Below the pieces are notes generated by a model. The model did not search any database. It was not told the origin of the DNA and saw nothing but the letters and a program-made list of their open reading frames with translations. A stretch of DNA of 64,000 nucleotides from Clostridia bacterium (GTDB lineage: Bacteria > Bacillota > Clostridia > Lachnospirales > Lachnospiraceae), in assembly GCA_910574475.1 (NCBI GenBank), contig CAJTAT010000005.1, positions 186,001 through 250,000 of the forward strand, given 5' to 3'. A program made the position numbers and the translations under genes. Of this stretch, positions 34,093 to 43,700 are shown in pieces. Every line of letters begins with the position of its first letter. Positions within the stretch are counted from its first letter, which is position 1.

Positions 34093-35052
34093 TTACATGA
34101 ACGGTTCTATTTCCTGAATCACTTCCTCCATCTCCATCCAGGTGTTCATATTTAAGAAGATAATACAAAAGCCTGCGATCAACAGGGATACACTGAGAAG
34201 GATCACAAAGACTGTGGTGAGGACAAGTCTTGCGTCAGAGCGTTTGGGCAGGCAACCAGAGGATTTGCGCAGCAAGTAACTTCCCACAAAGAGTAGAACA
34301 GGCGCCAGAAATCCAATCATCAGATAAGAACCAAGAGCCAGCAGGAGATAGGAGCGATCCGCCAAAATGGAAGCTGCTTCTGCTGTATCTTCCGTGGAAC
34401 TGATTAAGCTGGACAGGACGGACATTCCATTGTTGATAAAATGGAACAGGGCCGGTAGAACCATATTGTGAGTTTTACGCATAATGTAAGTCAGTCCCAT
34501 ACCCAAAAGTGCTGTGGGCAGAAAACGGTAGGGATCCAGATGGAAGATACCAAAAATAAGGCCCATACACAGCACTACAATCCAGTCGCTGGAGATATTT
34601 TTAAAGGTGTGCAGGATAAAACCCCGGTGCATAGCCTCCTCGCAGATGGCAGGCAGCACAGCCACGATCAGAAACGTGACGACAGCCGGCGTGCTGCTGA
34701 ACATGGTGTTCATACTGTTGCTGACATCAAGAAATCCCTCCGGGAAAAGGTACATCAGGATGATGGTAGCGATCATAACGGATAAAAAACAGCCTACCCA
34801 CAAAAGGATCGTCCCACCAATCTGACCTAACTTCGGTCTGTAAATAGGGAATACTTCGCGAAAGCTCTGTCCTGCTATGCGGGTGCTGATCAGAGTGATC
34901 AGCAAAAGACCCAGCTCTGTCACTACTAATCCAACCATGCCGAAGTAATATTGCAAAGGTGCAAATACAAATATAAATACGAGAATTACAATGAGAAACA
35001 TGCCGATTCCGTGGAGCGGATTCAGGCGGCGTCTTTCTTCATTCAGTTCCAT
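34093..35052 (-). CDS. CPBP-family intramembrane glutamic endopeptidase
   Basis: 319 residues with about eight helices. The ABI/CaaX-like motifs are present: EEAMHRGFIL (EExxxR, catalytic Glu pair), GLIFGIFHLDPYRF (His) and ALFHFINNGMS (HxxxN). Family members act in protein processing, bacteriocin self-immunity or regulated proteolysis; which applies cannot be told. The C terminus adds a helix pair (LLIAGFCIIFLNM) and a short acidic tail. It is monocistronic, converges on the RACo-like gene, and diverges from hisH. Confidence 0.9.
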   Translation of the reverse strand: MELNEERRRLNPLHGIGMFLIVILVFIFVFAPLQYYFGMVGLVVTELGLLLITLISTRIAGQSFREVFPIYRPKLGQIGGTILLWVGCFLSVMIATIILMYLFPEGFLDVSNSMNTMFSSTPAVVTFLIVAVLPAICEEAMHRGFILHTFKNISSDWIVVLCMGLIFGIFHLDPYRFLPTALLGMGLTYIMRKTHNMVLPALFHFINNGMSVLSSLISSTEDTAEAASILADRSYLLLALGSYLMIGFLAPVLLFVGSYLLRKSSGCLPKRSDARLVLTTVFVILLSVSLLIAGFCIIFLNMNTWMEMEEVIQEIEPFM

Positions 35053-35103
35053 AAACTTAAACCTCCCAAAGAATTCATTTTTTTTCTATTTTACAGGATT
35101 ATT

Positions 35104-35132
35104 TTGAAAAATACAATGGCATGTGGTAAACT
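35104..35132 (+). promoter_or_regulatory. Promoter of hisHF
   Basis: TTGAAA (35104-35109), 17-base spacer, TAAACT (35127-35132); leader of about 70 bases before hisH. Confidence 0.55.
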
Positions 35133-35206
35133 ATAACAGCAAGTAGCTTGGGATGGTTATTGCTCACAGAGTGAACGGTAGCTTGTGATGAGGAGAAAAT
35201 GAAAAA

Positions 35207-35818
35207 ATGATTGCAATTATCGATTATGACGCAGGCAATTTAAAGAGCGTGGAAAAGGCATTGCTGTATCTGGGGGAACAGCCTTTGATTACCCGGGACA
35301 GAGAAAAAATTCTTCAGGCAGATAAAGTGATCCTTCCAGGAGTAGGAAATTTTGGGGATGCTATGAATAAGATAAGAAGTTACAAGCTGGAGGAAGTGAT
35401 CCACCAGGTAGTGCAAAAAGGGACTCCCTTTCTTGGAATCTGTCTGGGATTGCAGTTGCTTTTTGAGAGAAGTGATGAGGCGCCGGGAATCCTGGGATTG
35501 GGGATACTGAAAGGAGAGATCCTCAAGATTCCTGATAAGGAAGGACTTAAGATTCCTCATATTGGCTGGAATTCTCTGAAGCTTCAGAATGAGGGCAGAC
35601 TGTTTCGAAATGTGGAAAAAGAGCCCTATGTGTATTTCGTTCATTCATACTACTTAAAGGCGGAAGAAGAGCAGATCGTCAAGGCAGTGACGGAATATGG
35701 GACCAGGATTCATGCCTCCGTGGAGAAGGACAATGTCTTTGCCTGCCAGTTCCATCCAGAGAAGAGCAGCCAGACGGGATTAGAGATTCTAAAGAACTTT
35801 GCAGAGTTGGAGGGCTGA
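35207..35818 (+). CDS. hisH: Imidazole glycerol phosphate synthase, glutaminase subunit
   Basis: 203 residues, class-I glutamine amidotransferase that supplies ammonia to HisF in histidine synthesis. Start IAIIDYDAGNLKSVEKAL, oxyanion strand VILPGVGNFGDAM, nucleophile Cys in GICLGLQLLF and the His/Glu pair in CQFHPEKS are all present. Start ATG 35207 has GAGGAG upstream. Three bases separate its stop from hisF. No other his gene is near, so this pair has split from the rest of the pathway's genes. Confidence 0.97.
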   Translation: MIAIIDYDAGNLKSVEKALLYLGEQPLITRDREKILQADKVILPGVGNFGDAMNKIRSYKLEEVIHQVVQKGTPFLGICLGLQLLFERSDEAPGILGLGILKGEILKIPDKEGLKIPHIGWNSLKLQNEGRLFRNVEKEPYVYFVHSYYLKAEEEQIVKAVTEYGTRIHASVEKDNVFACQFHPEKSSQTGLEILKNFAELEG

Positions 35819-35821
35819 TCA

Positions 35822-36583
35822 ATGTTTACGAAGAGAATCATTCCCTGTCTGGATGTACATGATGGACGGGTGGTAAAAGGTGTGAATTTTGTAAATCTGC
35901 GGGATGCAGGAGATCCGGTGGAGATTGCTGCAGCTTATGACAAGGCCGGGGCGGATGAGGTGGTATTTCTGGACATTACCGCCAGCTCGGATGCGCGAAA
36001 TACTGTTGTGGATATGGTGCGCAAGGTAGCTGAGAAGGTATTTATTCCTTTTACCGTGGGCGGAGGGATCCGCACTGTGGAGGATTTTAAAGTGCTCCTT
36101 CGGGAAGGAGCGGACAAGATTTCTGTCAATTCAGCAGCCATTATGCGTCCAGAGCTCATCAGTGAGGCAGCAGATAAGTTCGGCAGTCAATGTGTGGTTG
36201 TGGCTATTGACGCCAAACGCCGTGCAGACGGAAGGGGCTGGAATATCTATAAGAACGGCGGTCGGGTGGATATGGGCATGGATGCTGTGGAATGGGCCAT
36301 GAAAGTAGACCAGCTTGGGGCAGGAGAGATTCTTTTGACCAGCATGGACTGCGATGGCACCAAAACCGGCTATGATTTGGAGCTGACTCGTACCATTGCG
36401 GAGCATGTATCCATACCAGTGATTGCCTCTGGCGGAGCCGGGACAAAGGAGCATTTCTTTGATGCCCTGACAGAGGGTAAGGCGGACGCTGTGCTGGCGG
36501 CCTCCCTGTTTCACTACAAGGAACTGGAGATTCGCGACTTGAAAAGGTATCTAAAAGAACAGGGCGTTTCTGTGCGCCTGTAA
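35822..36583 (+). CDS. hisF: Imidazole glycerol phosphate synthase, cyclase subunit
   Basis: 253 residues, (beta/alpha)8 barrel that makes IGP and AICAR from PRFAR. The catalytic Asp lies in [15 protein letters not shown] and the second in [15 protein letters not shown]; phosphate-binding loops are [13 protein letters not shown] and [13 protein letters not shown]. Full length and well conserved. AICAR feeds purine synthesis, so the pair is not purely a histidine function. The next gene, ung, starts 54 bases later, perhaps on the same transcript. Confidence 0.97.
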   Translation: MFTKRIIPCLDVHDGRVVKGVNFVNLRDAGDPVEIAAAYDKAGADEVVFLDITASSDARNTVVDMVRKVAEKVFIPFTVGGGIRTVEDFKVLLREGADKISVNSAAIMRPELISEAADKFGSQCVVVAIDAKRRADGRGWNIYKNGGRVDMGMDAVEWAMKVDQLGAGEILLTSMDCDGTKTGYDLELTRTIAEHVSIPVIASGGAGTKEHFFDALTEGKADAVLAASLFHYKELEIRDLKRYLKEQGVSVRL

Positions 36584-36637
36584 AATAGCGAAGGCCTGTG
36601 GCTTGATAGGCCGGAACTTGAAATAGGAGATAGGAAT

Positions 36638-37312
36638 ATGGGAATGATTGAAAATGATTGGCTGGAGCCTTTGGCGCCAGAATTTCACAAGCCTTATTAT
36701 GCAGAACTGTTTCAGTTTGTGAAGCAGGAATATGCCACACGGAAAATTTTTCCTCCGGCAGATGATATTTTTAACGCGTTTCATTTGACTCCTCTCCATG
36801 AGGTGAAGGTAGTGATTTTGGGACAGGATCCTTACCACAATAATGGACAGGCTCATGGACTATGCTTTTCTGTGAAGCCGGACGTAGCTGTCCCCCCGTC
36901 TCTGGTGAATATTTATCAGGAGTTACATGATGATTTGGGGTGTTATATTCCTAATAATGGCTACCTGACCAAATGGGCCAAACAGGGAGTGTTAATGCTG
37001 AATACTGTGTTGACTGTCCGTGCACACCAGGCCAATTCTCACAGGGGAAGAGGCTGGGAGGAGTTCACAGATGCTGCAATTCAAGTTTTGAATGATCAGG
37101 ATCGCCCCATTGTATTTATCCTCTGGGGAAGTCCCGCTCAGAAAAAGGCTCAGATGCTGCATAACCCGAAGCATCTGATTCTGAAAGCGCCCCATCCAAG
37201 CCCTTACTCTGCTGCACGGGGATTTTTTGGCAGCAGGCCTTTTAGCAAGACAAATGAATTCCTGAAAGAGCATGGGCTTACCCCCATTGATTGGCAGATT
37301 GAGAATGTATAG
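36638..37312 (+). CDS. ung: Uracil-DNA glycosylase
   Basis: 224 residues, family 1 UDG that removes uracil from DNA. The water-activating loop VVILGQDPYHNNGQAHGL, the Gly-Leu-Cys-Phe pocket, LNTVLTVRAHQANSH, WGSPAQKK and the minor-groove loop HPSPYSAARGFFG are intact. Start ATG 36638 follows ATAGGAGATAG. Its last codons overlap the DUF6020 start at 37305, suggesting coupling. Confidence 0.97.
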   Translation: MGMIENDWLEPLAPEFHKPYYAELFQFVKQEYATRKIFPPADDIFNAFHLTPLHEVKVVILGQDPYHNNGQAHGLCFSVKPDVAVPPSLVNIYQELHDDLGCYIPNNGYLTKWAKQGVLMLNTVLTVRAHQANSHRGRGWEEFTDAAIQVLNDQDRPIVFILWGSPAQKKAQMLHNPKHLILKAPHPSPYSAARGFFGSRPFSKTNEFLKEHGLTPIDWQIENV

Positions 37313-38987
37313 ACAGTACCAGGCGGTGAGAGAGTGGCTGTCTGAGCAAAGGAAGAGTACTCGGGTTATTCTTTTGCTGCTGACAGCAGTCGTAACCTTT
37401 TATCTTGTGATTTTACTGTGGCTGGCTCCAGAGATGATGGAAACAGTTCCTATGGATACAAAATACTGGAAGTTCAAGGCTATTTTTGCCCTCCTGATGC
37501 TTGTCCCTGTCTTTGCAGGGCTGTTGTGGGGGGCTTACCGCTGTGCCTCAGTGAACTTAAAAATAGGGGCAGCGGCAGATTTTACACAGGGGAAACTCTT
37601 TCAGAGAACAAAGACAGAAGAGGGAAAGCAGCGTACCCGGAAGCTTTGGCTCTGGTTTTTATTCGGCTTTGGACTCGTATTTCTGTGGCTGATGGTGTAT
37701 GATTACGCCTATTTTCCAGGTTCTTTTGACTGGGACAATCTAGATCAATGGTGGCAGATTCAAAATAACCAGTATGATACCTGGCATCCGGTGTTTCACA
37801 CCCTGATCATTGCATTTTTTTCTAAAATAGTAAACCATTATGGATTCGCAATTTTTATGCAGCTATTCCTGTACAGTCTCATCAGCGGATACCTGATCTG
37901 TACCATGGCAAAATGGCGTTTTCCTGTGTGGAGTCTGCTGCTCACCGAATTTTTTCTGGCCTTTAACCCTCAGACTCACCGGATTCTGCTTTTTATGTGG
38001 AAAGACAGCGCCTTAACCTTATTTATGCTACTCTTTACTGTATATATGCTGAATACATGGCTGAGTGGAGGGCTGTGGCTGAAAAAGCGTAAGAACCTGG
38101 CGCTCTGGATTCTGGTGCTGATCTCTATCTCCATGGTACGCCATAATGGTATTTTATTTACCATTCCTTTTCTTATTCTGACGATTCTGTTTTTCCACGA
38201 AATCCGAAGAGAGAGTATCCTTTCACTTGTATTGATGCTGGCAGGCATGATGGTGATCAAATACCCTGTCTACAATCTGGTGGGAGCTAGCCGCCCGGAG
38301 CAAACGTACGTGGAAACGGTGGGAGTTCCCATGACAATACTCTGCAATATCCATGAGGCGGCTCCTGAAAGTCTTGATCCGGCGGCTGCAAAGTTCCTGG
38401 CATCCATTGGCCCGGAGAAACGCTGGAAAGAATATGAGATGGGCAATTACAATTCCTTTAAGTTTGTCACAAATGCCAATACAGTCATAGAGGAGACTTC
38501 TCCCACAGATTTTCTGGGATTTACAGCCCGCACTGTGGGCAATGCGCCGGGGCTTTCCCTCCAAGCTGTCTATCAAGTGACCCGGATGGTATGGGATATC
38601 CGGGGAGAAACGCCCTGGCATGGAGATCTGGAGTTCCAGATTAAAGAAAATGAATGGAACTTTTCCTATGTAGAGAGCCGGGGACCTTTGCGTGGAATGT
38701 TGAATGATTTTGACGGCTGGGTCATGGACAGCCTCTTGGATGTACTGTTCTCTTACAATGGAATTCATCTGTTGGCGCTGATTTTGTGTACCCTGTTTGT
38801 GTTCGCAAAAAAGGGAAAGGGCTGGAAGGCTATGTGTATTGCCTTGCCTCTTCTGGCCTACAGCTTTGGCACCATGCTTTTGCTGTGCGGGCCCACCTAT
38901 CGCTTTTTCCACTTTAACAGCGTGATTTTTGTGCCTCTGTGCCTGCTCTTATTTGTGGAGAGAGATGACAACGAGGGTGCTATGTAG
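37305..38987 (+). CDS. DUF6020 polytopic membrane protein
   Basis: 560 residues from ATG 37305 with about twelve helices. The family block FPGSFDWDNLDQWWQ followed by WHPVFHTLIIAFF is plain; it resembles the Asp-bearing first loop of GT-C glycosyltransferases, so a lipid-linked sugar transferase or polymerase is possible, but this is only inference. RHNGILFTIPFLILTILFF and the C-terminal GPTYRFFHFN are also typical. The start overlaps ung; an in-frame ATG at 37272 lies deeper in ung and lacks a ribosome site. Confidence 0.82.
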   Translation: MYRQYQAVREWLSEQRKSTRVILLLLTAVVTFYLVILLWLAPEMMETVPMDTKYWKFKAIFALLMLVPVFAGLLWGAYRCASVNLKIGAAADFTQGKLFQRTKTEEGKQRTRKLWLWFLFGFGLVFLWLMVYDYAYFPGSFDWDNLDQWWQIQNNQYDTWHPVFHTLIIAFFSKIVNHYGFAIFMQLFLYSLISGYLICTMAKWRFPVWSLLLTEFFLAFNPQTHRILLFMWKDSALTLFMLLFTVYMLNTWLSGGLWLKKRKNLALWILVLISISMVRHNGILFTIPFLILTILFFHEIRRESILSLVLMLAGMMVIKYPVYNLVGASRPEQTYVETVGVPMTILCNIHEAAPESLDPAAAKFLASIGPEKRWKEYEMGNYNSFKFVTNANTVIEETSPTDFLGFTARTVGNAPGLSLQAVYQVTRMVWDIRGETPWHGDLEFQIKENEWNFSYVESRGPLRGMLNDFDGWVMDSLLDVLFSYNGIHLLALILCTLFVFAKKGKGWKAMCIALPLLAYSFGTMLLLCGPTYRFFHFNSVIFVPLCLLLFVERDDNEGAM

Positions 38988-39016
38988 AAAGCCAATACTC
39001 ATAGAAGGAGATAGGA

Positions 39017-40000
39017 ATGTCAAAGAAAAAGCAGATAGATTTCACTCAGATGGCGCTTCCGCTTCCGGCAGAAAACTATGATTATCCATTGGAGTCCTCA
39101 GAACTTTTTCGACTGATTTCATGTCAAAGGGAATCATCATTTGCAAAACCTCTTTTTTGCAGACCAAATGGTTTGCTCTATGAGGAAGATAGTATTCATT
39201 GGCTGAAACAGCTGCCGGAAAATTCTGTTGATATGATTTTTGCGGATCCGCCTTACAATATCAAAAAAGCAGACTGGGATAAATTTGAGTCTCAAGAGCA
39301 GTATATTTACTGGTCATTACAGTGGATTAAAGAGTCCGCCCGGATTTTAAAGCCTACGGGATCCTTGTTTATCTGTGGCTTTACAGAGGTGCTTGCTGAT
39401 TTAAAGCATCCTGCAATGAAATACTTTAAGGGATGCAGGTGGCTCATTTGGCACTATAAAAATAAGGCTAATCTGGGATCGGACTGGGGCAGATCTCATG
39501 AAAGCATTCTATTGCTCAGAAAATCCAAAAACTTTACCATGAATATTGATATGGTTCGGATTCCCTATCATGGGCATACACTAAAATACCCTTCACATCC
39601 ACAAGCAGAATCCAGCTTGTATGGAAATGGAAAACTGCGCAAATCAGACTGGACTCCCAATCCTCTGGGAGCGAAACCTAAGGATGTGATTGAAATTCCA
39701 ACTACTTGCAATGGAATGGGAGAGAAGACAAAACATCCCACGCAAAAACCGGAAGAATTACTGAGAAAACTTGTTTTGGCGGCAAGTAATCCAGGCGACA
39801 TTATATTAGATCCATTTGCTGGTTCTGGTACCACTCTTGTGGTGGCTGAGCAGTTAGGCAGACAGTGGATTGGCTGTGAAATTAATTCTGAATATAACAT
39901 GTGGGCCATAAAGCGGATTGATCATGTTCTCTTGAAAACAGTGGAAGAATGGATTGAATTCGACAAAGAAAATGTAAGAAGGAGGACTTCAATCCGATGA
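39017..40000 (+). CDS. Site-specific DNA methyltransferase (N6-A/N4-C, beta-type motif order)
   Basis: 327 residues. Motif IV DPPYNIKKADW comes first (near residue 77) and the AdoMet motif DPFAGSGTT last (near residue 268), the order of beta-class amino methyltransferases; HPTQKPEELL is the usual motif X-like segment. An extra N-terminal region of 50 residues precedes RPNGLLYEEDSIHWL. Start ATG 39017 follows GAAGGAGATAG. Its stop overlaps an ATG (ATGA, 39997) with GGAGG before it, so a coupled partner gene followed; that partner is now broken (next entry). Could be an orphan methylase or the remains of an R-M pair. Confidence 0.92.
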   Translation: MSKKKQIDFTQMALPLPAENYDYPLESSELFRLISCQRESSFAKPLFCRPNGLLYEEDSIHWLKQLPENSVDMIFADPPYNIKKADWDKFESQEQYIYWSLQWIKESARILKPTGSLFICGFTEVLADLKHPAMKYFKGCRWLIWHYKNKANLGSDWGRSHESILLLRKSKNFTMNIDMVRIPYHGHTLKYPSHPQAESSLYGNGKLRKSDWTPNPLGAKPKDVIEIPTTCNGMGEKTKHPTQKPEELLRKLVLAASNPGDIILDPFAGSGTTLVVAEQLGRQWIGCEINSEYNMWAIKRIDHVLLKTVEEWIEFDKENVRRRTSIR

Positions 40001-40597
40001 AATTATAGAGATTAATGGAATCTGCCAAAGATATGAATAATTTTATGTCTTTGGATGATTATGCCATCTTTTGTCGAAATTACCTGGAATTTATATATGA
40101 CGGTTTACAGGCAGTCATTGTGTCACAAAATGAGAATAACTATCGGTTTTTTCAATACGGTAAAGAAGGAGCCTATACTGTCACACGTCCGATTAACAGT
40201 TTATTGATGCTTTCTATTGAGGAATTCGAGAGTGCTTATGACATTTTCAGAGCAGCAATTCCTCATATGCAGGAATTGAAAACGGAATACAAAGTTCGTA
40301 ATACAATCAATAAATTTGTGTACTATTGATAAATTTCTGTACAATCGTCTGACAGATGTAAATACGCCCCATTTTGCAGTTTTTCTCAATGATGTTCAAA
40401 GAAAAGGTAAGGAACCCTCTTATGGTATCAATACCACTTTTTTGACTGGCCATTATAAAGGTTATACTGTTAAGCTGAATCCTTTAGACGGCGTGTATTA
40501 TTGTGATATGAGGCCAATCATGAGTACCGATTCCCTTCTTCGCCAGACGATTAAAACATTAGACTATTTACTGGTGGAGGACATCTGGGAATTCTAA
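39997..40597 (+). pseudogene. Broken partner gene of the DNA methyltransferase
   Basis: ATG 39997 overlaps the methylase stop and has GGAGG upstream, but codon 4 is TAG. The same frame then runs from ATG 40015 (MESAKDMNNFMSLDDYAIF...) to a stop at 40329, and a second ORF (IDKFLYNRLTDVNTPHFAVF...WEF) continues to 40597 one frame over. A 19-bp imperfect tandem duplication (40310-40347) lies at the junction; removing one copy would join the two frames. Together about 190 residues, family not recognised; a restriction enzyme is only a guess from position. Two short proteins remain possible. Confidence 0.6.
40310..40347 (+). repeat. 19-bp tandem duplication at a frameshift
   Basis: ATAAATTTGTGTACTATTG (40310-40328) and ATAAATTTCTGTACAATCG (40329-40347) match at 16 of 19 positions. 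Because 19 is one more than a multiple of three, the extra copy shifts the frame by one. Confidence 0.65.
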
Positions 40598-40640
40598 CAA
40601 GTATTTGAATATGTCAGGAAAGTAGCGTTCTTGTAGATAT

Positions 40641-40674
40641 AAAAAATGACATGACCAAAGCCATGCCATTTTTT
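40641..40674 (+). terminator. Terminator after the methylase locus
   Basis: AAAAAATGACATG pairs with CATGCCATTTTTT with one A-C mismatch and ends in a T-run. Confidence 0.65.
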
Positions 40675-40698
40675 ATATACACAGGGAGTATATGGAAG

Positions 40699-40757
40699 TT
40701 AGCTGCTATCGCAACATGCGCTCTGCGCGGCGAGTAGGAAAAAATCTCCCCTACTCG
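40699..40757. repeat. GAGTAGGG-type hairpin repeat, copy B
   Basis: The block starts TTAGCTGCTATCGCAACATG and ends in CGAGTAGG (40731-40738)/CCTACTCG (40750-40757). Copy C at 50012 begins TTAGTTACTGGCGCAACGTG and ends in the same type of hairpin, so homology extends beyond the stem. It probably terminates the activase gene on the minus strand. Confidence 0.6.
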
Positions 40758-40759
40758 AT

Positions 40760-43700
40760 TTACTGTTTATGTAACTGCTTATTCGCTGTAGACAGCATCA
40801 GCTTGATACGGTTCAACTGATTAACTTCACTGGCTCCGGGATCGTAGTCAATGGCCACAATGTTGGACGTGGGATACTGGCGCCGCAATTCCTTGATGAC
40901 GCCTTTGCCCACCACATGGTTGGGCAGGCAACCAAAGGGCTGTGTGCAGACAATATTCGTCACACCCATGTGAATGAGCTCCAGCATTTCAGCTGTCAAA
41001 AACCATCCCTCCCCAGTTTGATTGCCCAAAGATACAATGGGAGAAGCCATTTTGCCCATTTTGTCAATATTTCCGGGAGGAGAAAAGTGCTTACTCTTTT
41101 GAAAAGCTTTCACAGCTGGGCTTCGCAGCCATTCCATGGTCTGGATTCCTATACGGCCCAAATGGGCGCTGGAGCGCTTCTTGCCCAGGTAGTCTGCCTT
41201 AAATTCATTATTTTTAAAGCAATACAGCAAAAAGTCCATCAGATCTGGCACGACAGCTTCGGCGCCTTCTGATTCCAGCAATTCCACCAGATGATTGTTG
41301 GCAGAAGGAGAAAATTTCACAAGAATCTCTCCTACAATGCCCACTCGCGGCTTTTTCAGACTTTCATCAACAGGCAACTTATCAAAATCTTCAATAATTC
41401 CACGACAGATTTGAGTAAAACGACGATGAGACACGTGTTTTTGGGACACAAAATCCTGACAGATTTTTTTCCATTTTTCGTGGAGACGATTAGCTGCCCC
41501 AGGAACTTTCTCATAAGGCCGCATCCGATACAGGACTCGCAGGAAAATATCGCCGAACACCAAACCATACAAGCCCTTTATGATCAACGCCAGGGTAAGC
41601 TTAAAGCCAGGATTGGCCTCTAAACTACTTAAGTTCAGAGAGATGACAGGGATATCTGGATACCCTGCCTTTTCCAGGGCCCTGCGAATAAATCCAATGT
41701 AGTTGGTAGCCCGGCAGCCACCCCCTGTCTGAGTGATGATAACCGCCAGCTTGTCAGGGTCATACTTTCCAGAGAGAAGAGCAGTCATAATCTGCCCAAC
41801 TACCACGAGAGAAGGGTAGCATGCGTCATTGTTCACATATTTTAAACCCATATCAATGGCGGCCTTGTTGGAATCAGGCAGAACATCCATCTTGTAGCCG
41901 GAAGCGCGAAAAGCTGGCTCAATAATGTTAAAATGAATCGGCGACATTTGTGGGCAGAGAATCGTATGGGTCTTTCGCATTTCTTTCGTAAAGACAGCCC
42001 GATCATAGGCAGAGGACACTACACTGCGACAGATTTTTTTCTGCTCACGTACCCGAATGGCAGAGAGAAGGGAGCGTATTCGTATTCTGGCAGCTCCCAG
42101 ATTGTTGACCTCATCAATTTTCAGGCAAGTATAGATTTTATTGGAGTTGCTTAAAATATCACTGACCTGGTCGGTAGTCACAGCATCCAGTCCACATCCA
42201 AAGGAGTTTAGCTGGATCAAATCCAGATCATCCCTGGTTTTCACAAAGTTAGCGGCCCCGTACATTCGGGAATGATACATCCACTGATCCATAACGAGTA
42301 AAGGACGCTCCACTTTGCGTAGGTGGCTGATGGAATCCTCTGTCAGCACAGCAATACCATAGGAATTAATAAGCTCAGGAATTCCATGATTAATTTCAGG
42401 ATCAATATGGTAGGGTCGGCCAGCCAGAACAATTCCCCGGCGGCCATGTGCATTCAGGTAGGCCAGGGTTTCCTCACCCTTGCGCATAATATCTTCCCGC
42501 ACAGATTCTTGCTCTTTCCACGCCTTTTTCGCTGCTATAGAGATGTCCACGGCTGGAATGTGGTATCGGAACTGAAATTCCTGCACCAGGCTTCTTTCCA
42601 GGATTTCCTCACTCTCAAAGGAAAGAAAGGGATTGAAAAAATCAATATGGCTGTCGGAAAGTTCATCTATATTATTCTTAATATTCTCTGCATAGGAGGT
42701 GACTATGGGACAGTTATAGTGGTTTCCTGCATCAGGAAATTCATTTCGCTCATAGGGAACACAGGGATAGAAGATAAACTTTAAGCCCTGTCGAATGAGC
42801 CAGGTCACATGTCCGTGGGCCAGCTTGGCTGGATAACATTCGGACTCGCTGGGAATGGATTCAATACCCAGCTCGTAAATCTTGCGTGTGGAGGCGGGAG
42901 AGAGTACCACTTCGTAGCCTAATTCTGTAAAAAAGGTAAACCAGAAAGGATAGTTCTCATAAAAATTCAGAACTCGGGGGATTCCTACCCGTCCTCTTGT
43001 TGCCTCATCTGGAGACAATGGTGTATATCCAAAAATTCGCTTATTTTTATATTCATAGAGGTTTGGAAGGTTCTCTTTATTCCTCTCCCTGCCAATGCCT
43101 CGTTCACAGCGGTTGCCAGAGATGTACTGCCGCCCACCTGTAAAGCGGTTGATAGTCAAACGACAGTTGTTGGTACAGCCTTTACATTTGGATACAGTAG
43201 ATGTAAATTCTAAATGATTAATCTTATCAATAGAGAGCATCGTAGTGGGAAGGGGGGTATCACTTTCTGCATACCGTTCCCTTGCTATGAGGGCGGCGCC
43301 AAAAGCGCCCATGATTCCCGGAATGTCAGGACGTATGACTTCACAACCTGCGATTTTTTCAAGGCTGCGCAGAACAGCATCGTTATAAAAGGTTCCACCT
43401 TGAACAACAATATGCTTGCCGAGAGCTGAAGCATCGGATACCTTGATTACTTTGAACAGGGCATTTTTAATAACAGAGTAAGCAAGGCCGGCAGAGATAT
43501 CAGAGACATCCGCGCCCTCTTTCTGAGCCTGCTTTACTTTAGAATTCATAAATACCGTACAGCGTGTTCCAAGATCAATAGGATTTTTGGCATAAAGAGC
43601 CGTCTTTGCGAAATCTTCCACAGTAAAGTTGAGAGAATGGGCAAAGGTCTCAATGAAGGAACCACAGCCGGAGGAACAGGCCTCATTCAACTGTACACTA

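Noticed and set aside
38223..38912. 229-codon minus-strand frame inside the DUF6020 gene
   Set aside because: Shadow frame without domain signal.
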